Source of the DNA: Agrocybe praecox
Lineage: Eukaryota > Basidiomycota > Agaricomycetes > Agaricales > Agrocybaceae
NCBI GenBank assembly: GCA_964017145.1
Contig: CAXHKQ010000200.1
Location: 1 to 14,939, forward strand
Reading direction: 5' to 3'
Length of the DNA stretch: 14,939 nucleotides
Under the pieces are notes generated by a model. The model worked only from the letters and a program-made list of their open reading frames with translations. It was not told where the DNA came from and ran no database searches. This document shows, piece by piece, positions 1 to 8,200 of this stretch (positions are counted from its first letter, which is position 1; each line of letters begins with the position of its first letter). The position numbers and the translations under genes were made by a program.

Positions 1-690
1 CATTTTTGGGGATTTTAAGTAGAAGGAACTACATTTACAGACTGGATTTAAACTAATCCTCTATCCATGCTTTATCTTGATAATTTGTTTTTCTATTTCG
101 AGACAATTAGATTCGCCGTTTGTGTTTTATGGGACTTTTTAAAAAAATTGTTCCCACCTACATAAAAATATTAATATTTCCTATAAAAAAATAATTTCGA
201 GAATTTGACTTAACTAACAGATAGATAAACTCAAAATCTATGAAAAAAACCTTCGACATATTTTTTATTCCTTATATTTTATATAATAACAACGAAAAAC
301 TAGTCTTGGTAACCTATATTGCAGCGTTTTATTGGGACGCTTTTTATCTTCAAATACAAGGTCATTTGCTGACTACATTGACCACATTTATGAAACTACG
401 CGGACTTATTATGGATAGATGGATCTTCATGATACAAAAAAAATCAGTTCATTCGGGGCAACCCAGTCCGGCGCAAATGAGCCTCAAAGTCCAACATGTG
501 TCTTTGGTAACTTCATATTGAAAACCTACTGTATATGATATGAGCCGTTTGCATTGAAAATATCAGGCTGACGCTGCAGACTGTAATATAGAGACAGTTA
601 TTCAAGCAAGTGAAGATATTTTTTGAATGGAATGTTCTTGATTGTCTAATGAACAACTCGTTTTCTCAATGGAAATCATGTTTGAAATAA
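1..690. other. A+T-rich DNA with no recognised gene
   Basis: I find no exon-like composition, splice-framed coding, RNA gene or clear repeat here. The longest frame (240-521, plus) is rich in Phe/Ile/Tyr/Asn codons, as expected of A+T-rich noncoding DNA, and shows no domain. Confidence 0.6.
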
Positions 691-745
691 ATACTCCATA
701 TATCTGGATTTAGGCGCCCACCATGTACACGCGCTCGTCCTATAT
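691..745 (+). repeat. small fragment related to repeat family R2
   Basis: The words ATTTAGGCGCCCA and ACACGCGC resemble the 3' end of the repeats at about 3340 and 7055 (a core like ATTTAGGCGTC followed by a CpG-rich patch). It is a short, diverged match. Confidence 0.35.
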
Positions 746-818
746 ATTCCAATAAACCGGGCTCAAAAATATCACGTTCGTCTATCGCGCACCTATCGCC
801 GCTGCTCCAGCCTGCCGC

Positions 819-1119
819 CTACATATTCTTCTGCATATTCTTCAGCACCCGCTCCAGCTGCAACGTCGCGCTCCGTCGTGTCCACCTCCTGCCGAATGGC
901 GGTGTGAATCCGGTGCGCCCGCAGCGACGCCTGATCCAGCTGGTCGCGCTTGAAGAGTGAACGAGCACTTGATGGCGATTGCCTGCAGCACAACGCCAAC
1001 GGCAGCGACGCCCAGAATGGACCAGAAGATGAGCCCGGTTGGACATCTTCTGGGACGCCATCAGATGCCGTAGTAGTTGTTGGTCGGATCGCCGCCGGAG
1101 CCGGAGGATTGCCCGTTGC
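819..1119 (-). pseudogene. DnaJ gene exon 4 (linker, membrane segment, charged tail), several breaks
   Basis: The acceptor CGCGCGCAG ends at 1120, and the incoming A plus GC makes Ser. The frame reads NGQSSGSGGDPTNNYYG, meets TGA at 1063-1061, resumes as the hydrophobic segment LIFWSILGVAAVGVVLQAIA, shifts near 950-965 to LFKRDQLDQASLRAHRIHTA, and shifts again near 851-876 to LQLERVLKNMQKNM and a stop. A further double shift near 1035-1065 would bypass the TGA. The tail after the membrane segment is charged and likely helical. Confidence 0.7.
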
Positions 1120-1179
1120 CTGCGCGCGTTCGAGAGGCAATTGAAGCCAAATGGAATAATTTGGATGTATTCTGCGCGA

Positions 1180-1500
1180 CGTCATAATAGTTCATACACA
1201 TAGAAAAGCGCAATTATCGTGCTCGTCCATCTATCCAGAGACACCTACCAACATTTTTATGATGCAGTTTTGTTCAATGATATAATCTTTCTACAAGTAT
1301 ATGCACAAAAATCTTTGGGAGAAAAATCTCAACTGTGGCCAATCACGCCAGGAAAAAATGAAGAAAAAAACACAAGCAACTTATTCGTAATTTTTTGAAT
1401 GGGGAAAAAATTGTGCGCTATTTCATTCCCCATTCCTTTGAATATACGGACATTGTTCTAGTTCACTACAGTAACAAGTTATAGTCATTTTCAAAAATCA
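1180..1500 (+). repeat. dispersed repeat R1/F, copy 1 (in DnaJ intron 3)
   Basis: This copy aligns with 5584-5912 in the same orientation. It begins with the shared block GACGTCATAATAGT, then CATACACATAGAAAA, TCTATCCAG, TTTTTTGAATG and GTTCTAGTT, in the same order and spacing, at very roughly 70-80% identity by eye. Its right end (GTGCGCTATTTCATT ... ACAAGTTATAGTC) is also one arm of the fold-back family F. No coding frame is seen; it is probably a non-autonomous element. Confidence 0.7.
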
Positions 1501-1765
1501 TACAAAATTGCTTGTGGGTTCAATTAGCTAGATAATTTTTCCATATATCGGAGAAATCGGTCTTTTCACGGCGCTCTTAGCCAGAGGAGAGACTTTTCAA
1601 CAGCGATTTCCCTTCTTAAAAAATGTTATCATTCGACATAGCTGCATCATTACAATTTGTTAAAGTTTCCCACAGAATAGATGATAAATGGGCAAACAAA
1701 AATAATGTAATATTATGACGTAAGGTAGTAAAAACCCGAATCCCAACTGGCCCCAACTGGCTTAC

Positions 1766-1945
1766 TGTGCAAAGTCTGCCTGGCGCGTCCGCGAAGCCCT
1801 TGACCGGATAGACGTGGCGCCACCTGCTGATCCGAGTCGTACGTGCGACGTGTGTCCGATTTGCCCCAGCACTTTGTACGCCTCCATGATGGGCCTGAAA
1901 GGCGCGGCCGCCGAGTCTTTGCTCTTGGCTGGTGTCGGGATGATG
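1766..1945 (-). pseudogene. DnaJ gene exon 3 (HPD loop, helices III-IV), two frame breaks
   Basis: The acceptor is CACCTGCAG and the donor is GTAAGC (1765-1760). The exon opens with HHPDTSQ in frame 1, switches near 1917-1927 to a frame reading FRPIMEAYKVLG, and switches again near 1858-1870 to SDTRRTYDSDQQ. All three pieces are standard J-domain sequence in the correct order. Each switch equals one extra base, and only after two such bases does the exon end in the phase that exon 4 needs. Confidence 0.8.
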
Positions 1946-2047
1946 CTGCAGGTGATGCGGGAATTTTATCAGAATATTTCTAGTCTACCTTATTCATTTG
2001 GAACATGTTAATTTTTCGATTTATAAGAGAAAGGACGCTCACGTTAA

Positions 2048-2142
2048 AGTATAATGCTGTTTTGTTGAAAAAAATCTTTACTGAAGAACCTAACAACCCA
2101 ATTTTGTGGAATTGCGGTTTCTCAACAAAACAGCATTATTCT
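2048..2142. repeat. hairpin-forming inverted repeat in DnaJ intron 2
   Basis: Eighteen bases, ATAATGCTGTTTTGTTGA at 2051-2068, recur as the exact reverse complement at 2122-2139, with a 53-nt spacer. The element sits wholly inside the 312-bp intron. It is probably a short MITE or fold-back remnant. Confidence 0.8.
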
Positions 2143-2257
2143 AATTTTTGTTGACAGTTTTCCTTCTTTTCAAGACCTAAAAATAGGGCATGTTTTAAAT
2201 TAATGAAGCTAATGTAGTATATCGGCGATTATGTGAATTGCGCGCGTTCATTCATAC

Positions 2258-2366
2258 CAATTTCGATAGCTTCACGAACGAGTCGCGAATCTCCTTCTCT
2301 GTGCAATCTTTCGGTACGTTCAACACATCGTAGAAGTTGGTGGATGCGTGCTGGGCCGATCGAACA
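2258..2366 (-). pseudogene. DnaJ gene exon 2 (J-domain helices I-II)
   Basis: The acceptor is CACGCAG and the donor is GTATGA. The frame is intact and reads through NFYDVLNVPKDCTEKEIRDS then FVKLSKL, the classic opening of a J domain with helix I and the basic helix II. The exon ends in phase 0, exactly before the HPD loop carried by exon 3. This exon is intact. Confidence 0.85.
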
Positions 2367-2439
2367 CTGCGTGAATTCGGCGGAGTTATTTACGCATCGA
2401 AGATAGTATGTATGTATAGCGTGCGCAATCGGAATTTAC

Positions 2440-2489
2440 CTGAGAATCAAAGGGATCAGGCAGGGCCGTAGGACGGCTGATTTGTACAT
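2440..2489 (-). pseudogene. DnaJ gene exon 1 (start and N-terminal peptide)
   Basis: The ATG at 2489-2487 sits in a TTTCAAA context. Sixteen codons (MYKSAVLRPCLIPLIL) and two bases precede the donor GTAAAT. The peptide is basic and hydrophobic without acidic residues, as in a mitochondrial or signal-type leader. The intron that follows is only 73 bp, a typical fly length. This exon is intact. Confidence 0.7.
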
Positions 2490-2659
2490 TTTGAAATGCA
2501 ATTCGAAACTGCGACGCGAGATTGATGTTGTTTTGGTAGTTTATGTTGATAAGCATTTTGTATTTTGTTGTGCTCATGCAATTCGTGCGCAAGCGAACAA
2601 CTGTTGCCGATGCTGCGCGTACTAGACGCGATGGGCGTTTTGGGGGTGGTAAAGCTCAT

Positions 2660-2680
2660 TCGAGTTCAAAACTGATGTGA
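2660..2680 (-). promoter_or_regulatory. candidate initiator (Inr) for the DnaJ gene
   Basis: A perfect insect initiator, TCAGTT, lies at 2675-2670 on the minus strand, about 184 nt before the ATG. An ATG at 2659 downstream of it would open a 67-codon frame overlapping the main start, which could act as an upstream ORF. There is no clear TATA box or DPE. A six-base match can arise by chance. Confidence 0.25.
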
Positions 2681-2689
2681 GCTTGAGCT

Positions 2690-3039
2690 TTCATCACATA
2701 TATTCATGACGAGAGGAAAATGTTCTTGAATAAAATTATTCAAATAATTGCGTTTCATAAACGTTTTAACTCGGAAATCGTTCAGCTCAAGATTCCTCTT
2801 AAGATTAATCAAGACAAAATGTATAATCTACACGGTTCATTGGGTCCCGGGAAAGGTGATGAAAACACGAACTTGTTGATGAACACTTTTTAGGATTCTC
2901 TACATAGTCTCATTCAAGGCCGATAGCCAAAATACATCGATCATGAAATATGAAGATCACCTTCGAAAAGTATTTGGCGCTAACCTTTGCAAAATCCACA
3001 TTTTCGCGATTTATACTACTTTTATTTTCTTTCCCTGGA
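2690..3039. other. intergenic stretch with nothing recognised
   Basis: This A+T-rich stretch lies upstream of the DnaJ promoter region. I see no exon, RNA gene or obvious repeat. Confidence 0.5.
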
Positions 3040-3400
3040 GACACCCTTTTGAATTTGGAAATTGATAATAGTCACTGAGGGCCAAATACGAATAAAACCG
3101 TAAATGAGACTACACTTATGGACATTTTGTTGATTTTGCAAACTTGTCAGTTTTTGTCTTTTTGCGGCACCCTCTCCGCAAAATGCTCTCGCATTCCCAA
3201 AAGTGCATAGATGGCATGTCCAAATATTGTTTTTATATTGTTTTAGGGAATCAGGAATCTTAAGCTGCCAAAGTTTTCTGTATCCGAAATTATTTGGTTG
3301 ACTTGTTGATGTTTTCGTCAGTAACCGACACATTTAGGCGTCGAAAGCGCGCATCGTCTTCGGTCCTCAAATAGCTGGTACCGAGTTTTGGAATACAATT
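3040..3400 (+). repeat. dispersed repeat R2, copy 1
   Basis: Blocks shared in order with 5350-5600 and 11900-12130 include TTTTTGCGGCAC, GCTCTCGCAT, CCGAAATTATTT and a final ACATTTAGGCGTC. Divergence is high and no protein is encoded, so it is an old non-autonomous element. Confidence 0.55.
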
Positions 3401-3830
3401 GAGATGTGTGTTTTCGGATGGGGAAAAACCTGCACCACACGAAATAAGACATGTTTTGGCAAGAAACGAAATGTCCATTAGCCCGTATTCGATGAACAGC
3501 GTGTTACAAAAAACGACATAACTTTCAAACTACTTTATGAAATGTTATGAACATTTTTTATTCCTCTTTTAAAATATGGTACTTCTGGCAAATGTTATCG
3601 ATTTGAGAGTAGTGGCACCAGAACACCGATTTTTCCGGGACTTAGGGAACCATGTAGTATGTATTTTGATATTTATCCCTTTATCTTTACCCTCTTCAAC
3701 CCTCCGAACTACACGAGATAAAACATTTGTTGGCTCCAGTCGTACTTTTTTCCATTTGAAAAGTCGTATTAATATACGTAACCTCTTCTTCATATTCGTG
3801 TTACAATATAATCGACCTAACGACCACGAC

Positions 3831-4075
3831 CACGTGTCGTTACAGATCACAGTGAGCGACTAGCTGGTGATTCTAGGTCGAAAATACAGATAACCGTCTA
3901 AAGTTGAAGCCAGTAGAAATTATCGTTTTTTGAAACTCCCATACAAGATCTCAATTTTCAATTGTTCATATCTTCGGCCTCATGGCGCATTGTCAAGAGT
4001 CCTTTTAGATGGGTATATTTATTTTGCCCCTAGTATCACCAGCTAGACGCTCACTGTGATCCGCAACGTCACGTG
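3831..4075. repeat. long inverted repeat (arms at least 47 bp)
   Basis: Arm 3831-3877 pairs with 4029-4075, with about 42 of 47 positions matching. It includes CACGTG at both outer ends and the core GATCACAGTGAGCG. Weaker pairing runs inward to about 3904 and 4002, leaving a loop of roughly 100 nt. It lies between the two genes. This is typical of a MITE or fold-back element; no transposase is seen. Confidence 0.8.
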
Positions 4076-4385
4076 CGTAACCTCCCCTTGTGTATTGAAT
4101 GACATGACAATTTGACTTCAATTTAGAAGTGAGTTGAAATTTGGTATCCATTCGAGAGTCGTTATAAGCTCGCTCATTTTTTATCGTTTTATTTTCATAG
4201 TGGATTATTGTGATCTTCATCATTTATGAGAATTTTATTTCGTTTATTCATGAGGCCCCTTTTTGAGCCTTCCATGGCACATAGATTGAACGTAACGTAA
4301 CGTCTTCGATGTAATAGCCAACTCTCCGCATTCGCTTCCCAAATCAATCCTACTCAAAGACGATTCCAAATGTTTTGTCGTTACA

Positions 4386-4391
4386 TTTATT
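4386..4391 (-). promoter_or_regulatory. candidate poly(A) signal for conu
   Basis: AATAAA reads on the minus strand about 520 nt beyond the conu stop. Other A+T-rich hexamers occur nearby, so this is only the nearest perfect match on the right strand that I noticed. Confidence 0.2.
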
Positions 4392-4910
4392 TCCTATGAC
4401 TGCATAATATTTCAATGGTACAAAAACACTCGCCAAATGAAAATGGTTAAAATAAACAAATAGAGATTATCATAAAAACAGCGACAGCGCCATAACGCCA
4501 CTATATAGCAACACATATCCATATAAATTGTCTTATTATACATACACGAGAATTCCAACGAACAATACTACAATGAGAAAATCAACTAAATTTTATAAAA
4601 ACATGCTATCGCTGCCATTTTTAGCGAGTTCGCCGTATATAATATCGCAAAATAATACTTGAAGACCGTCGTATAAATTCCAAGTTCTCCGAGTTTTGTT
4701 ATCGTATGTGTGTGTGTGTGTCCTTATGCAGAAAATGCCGGCGGCTTCACCGGGAAGACCAGCCAGCAAGCGATTATCTAGCCGTACATACTATCGATTG
4801 TGTCTATTGTCTATTGTGTGTTTTTGATCATGTATAAACTGCCTGTTTCGTTCGTGCGCACAGCGCCATTCGTTCGTTCTTGTCGTTCTTCCAACTCTCC
4901 AAACATTTTC
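4392..4910 (-). other. probable conu 3' UTR
   Basis: This stretch follows the conu stop on the minus strand. It is A+T-rich with one short TG microsatellite and a small G+C-richer spot near 4735-4770. I see no exon or recognisable repeat in it. Its extent depends on which poly(A) signal is used. Confidence 0.35.
4707..4720 (+). repeat. (TG)7 microsatellite
   Basis: Seven uninterrupted TG units are read directly from the sequence, within the probable 3' UTR of conu. Confidence 0.8.
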
Positions 4911-5211
4911 TCATATAACAATCTTATGCGCATGCTTGGAGTGAAACGGGGCCGTCGAAATCTTCGTCGACGCCGGCGACATCGCCGCCACTTTAACGGT
5001 CTGCGGACTCAGGCTGAGCGTCTTGCGCGCCGATTGGCGCTTGGCCGCCGGACCAGCGGTGGCGGCCGTGTGGCGCGCCTGATCGATCAGCCGCTGCGGC
5101 ACCAGCCACATGGAGTCGCACTGCGTGATCAGCAGATCGGTGAGCTTGCAGCACTGGGCGGCCATGCGCACCTGGGCGCACACGTCGTTCTTGTCCACCG
5201 GGTAGATGAAA
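4911..5211 (-). CDS. conu: conu terminal coding exon, end of RhoGAP and basic tail
   Basis: The acceptor ATTCGATAG ends at 5212. The exon opens with T, completing Arg, then FIYPVDKNDVCAQVRMAAQ, CCKLTDLLITQC and MWLVPQRLIDQARH, which close the RhoGAP fold and match the ARHGAP18/conu family. The rest is a short Ala/Ser/Lys-rich tail ending ...HAHKIVI and TGA (4913-4911). The last 50 or so residues are not recognisable as a domain. An alternative last exon cannot be excluded, but the frame runs cleanly to the stop. Confidence 0.88.
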
Positions 5212-8200
5212 CTATCGAATGGAAAAAGGGGTTGGGGAAAATTAGTTATTGTTTGGACCAGTGGCGGGCTGATAAAACATGTTTCAAAACATCTTTTTTA
5301 AAACCTCTACATAGTTTCATGTTAGTTTAGTTTAGTAATAGTTAGCTTAACAGTCGCTGAGAGCCACATACGCACTACAACATAGATAGGACATTGGACC
5401 ACAATTCATTGATTGATTTTGCCTTTTTGAGCTGTGAGTTTTTGCGACACTATCTCGGCAAAGAGCTCTCGCATGCTCAAAAAACGATATGTATATATTT
5501 TGTGTCATATAACCTCAGGGTATCAGCAACCTCCAGGTTCTACCTTTCAAAATTCATACATTATTTGATGGACTTATACTATCTGACGTCATAATAGTAC
5601 ATACACATAGAAAATCAAATTATTCGTCTTCGCCCGTCTATCCAGGGACACTCACCCAAATTGTGATGATGCAATTTTGATCAATGAACATCATTCTATA
5701 GTGTGCACAACAATTTTTAAAGATAAGTCTCAACTGTGATCAAGCGCCAAGCACACCCGATTAAAGACCTTCAACAAAGATGGAAAAATGAAAAACCCAC
5801 AAGCAATTGCATTTACTTTTTTTGAATGAAAGGGATTTGTGAGCTTTATCTTTTTCATTCATTCGAGTGTACGGACGTTGTTCTAGTTAACTCCGGTAAA
5901 ATGTTATGGGCTCTCAACCAAATTCGAAACAAATGAGGACATTTTTTAGATTTCATTCTCCATACAACAAATTGGTATTCCGTGTTAGGTTTACTGGGGT
6001 GGACTAGGACAATGTACGAACACTCAAATGAATCGCAATGAAATAGCGCACGAATCCTTTTCATTCTAAAAAATTACTACTATCACTAGAGTAAGGTGGG
6101 GCAAGTTTTGCCTAAAAAGTTTGACGATCTCCCACTTCTGTGATTTTGAATCAATTTCGAAATTGTAAAATGCAATCGATAGTCCATTTATCTGGTTATA
6201 TTTTTGCTGAACATTTTTGCCCTGTATGGGGTCTGTTCTTCAAGTTTTACTCCAAAAACCGAGAGCATGTTTTTATGACGAATTTAAAATATGGACAGAT
6301 AGTTTTGCCTCCAGTCGATTGTGTCCAAAACTATAAAATTCAGAGTCGAAAAAACATATAGGTTTCTTTTACGCTCATTCAAACGAACAAAACCGCTAGA
6401 AACCAAGAAATTTCATCATGGCCTCTATAATCTGGTTTCGCCTGTGCAATAAATTGTGATAGAAATTTTCAATATGAAGAATGTATATAACACCACAAAT
6501 GTCTATCTCTCTGAGGTCTTTCCCAGATAAAAATAATTGGACTGTGTTCTAAACATTGAATAAACATATATTTTAATGATATTTTCACATAAAAGTCTTA
6601 TGGATACAACATAAAGAGGCCAGGCAAAACTTGCCCCACCCTGTATTCGTTAGAGATAAATCTCGGTTCCCTCGTGAATGTTCAAGTAAACGGTGAAACA
6701 AAAACAGATTTGGGTTTACAGGTAAATTTCGCTTCGAAGCACATCATTCGATTTTTGTACATCAAGCGTTTGTGATTCCTAGCAGATTATTGGGAGATGA
6801 TTTGTGAAAACTAACACACGAAAAAACACATATAGGGCTATAACTTTAGTAGTATCTAAATCCCTATCGGAACGTTATCTATATTGGTAGGCGTCCTATT
6901 AAATGCACACAATATCCAAAATTCAATCGAATATCTTAATTTTAAAGGCCTAAAATGGTCGAGGCAAAACTTGCCCCCCCGCAAAACTTGACTCACTTTA
7001 CAATACTATTATGACTCCAGGTAGTAGATATTTTCGTCAGGGACTGCAAAATGTAGGCGTCCACTAATGCACACGCATTGCCTTCGGTGCAAAAATGGAA
7101 GGTACAGAATAGTTCACAATATTGTCAAATTTAATTTCGGCTAGGGAAGACCCCAGATAACAATTTCTCAAGACATGTTGTGGCCCCAAAACAACTCCAA
7201 ACAGCGAGTTACAATAAAGGCCAAACTAATGACAGTACGAGTATAAGATTTTGTTTGGCTGGCTGAAAGATGACTATGGTCAACAATATATTTTGCCTTC
7301 ATGGAAAATATTGTTTCTTTCCCTATTTATCCCGATTTTTATCAGCTCATGTAGTATATTTATAAGTTAAAATTTTGATTTATACTGGGTTAAAATTGCT
7401 TTATCCCTGATCATTTTTATAAGACTCTCCAGCGGAAAATCCTGGCTACTACACTGGTTTAGACAACATGTACAGAGCATTGTTCCCCGAACTTACCGCG
7501 GCGGAAACAGCGACGGCGCCATGATCGTGGCCACATTGTGCTGCGACATCTTGTTCAGCGACTGCAGATCGATGACGCTCTTCAGGAACTGCAGGAAGGC
7601 GCGCAGCGTATTGCGATTCTCGTGCGGCAGCAGCTGGCACAGAATCGAGATGGCCTTGTACTGGTCGGGTGGGGGAATTTCTGCAGGGGGGTATACAAAA
7701 TAAATGTAAGAGACTCTATTCTTTATTTATTCCCAATAGGTCTTTCAAACGACAAAAAAAAATATAAAAAAAAAGTTCATAGTTCCGTTCATTAATGGAG
7801 CCATGTTGATTATTTCCAAATAATTCAATTTTCCGATCAATTGAGTCGCACATAATGTTGTTATGAATAACTGAAATCGACGTTGTATCCTATAGCAAAG
7901 ATACAGAAGTCGAAAATATCGTTTCAGACGGAAGAAGTTCAAATGGTAACACTTTTCGAACATTCGCTCCTTCGAGACGGACGCATTGTTCTTCCGGCTC
8001 GAAGGACCGAATTCCATTTTCGTATTCAAATATTGAAATCATCAAGTAAACATCATCTGCTCAATCAATCCACCATCGCTCACTCACCATGCGCCTGGAA
8101 GAACAAATGTATCAAATCACTCGCCAACAGCGGCAACGGCAACTCCCGCAGCCACCGCTTCAGCAACGCACTCAAATCATGCACCCCAGCCCTCGACAAA

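Larger units (their letters stand above)
819..2489 (-). pseudogene. DnaJ-domain protein with one membrane segment, frame-broken
   Basis: This minus-strand gene has four exons: 2489-2440, 2366-2258, 1945-1766 and 1119-819. Together they encode a short hydrophobic/basic N-terminus (possible mitochondrial signal), a full J domain with the HPD motif, a Gly/Ser linker, one hydrophobic segment (LIFWSILGVAAVGVVLQAIA), a charged helical tail and a stop (TAG, 821-819). This layout resembles the DNAJC4-type membrane J proteins, which are thought to stimulate Hsp70; the exact orthologue is not known to me. Splice sites are intact and in phase. Exons 3 and 4, however, need about six single-base frame changes and contain an in-frame TGA at 1063-1061. 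The amino acids between the breaks are well preserved, so either decay is recent or the bases are assembly errors. Confidence 0.75.

Noticed and set aside
240..521. 93-codon plus-strand frame
   Set aside because: Composition is that of A+T-rich noncoding DNA, with no domain, no exon-like G+C rise and no supporting splice sites.
1061..1063. In-frame TGA in the DnaJ gene as a selenocysteine codon
   Set aside because: The surrounding frame breaks explain it better, no SECIS-like element was recognised downstream, and J-domain membrane proteins are not known selenoproteins.
5394..6361. Plus- and minus-strand frames of 66-73 codons in conu intron 3
   Set aside because: They fall in repeats R2, R1/F and the MITE and show no conserved protein features.
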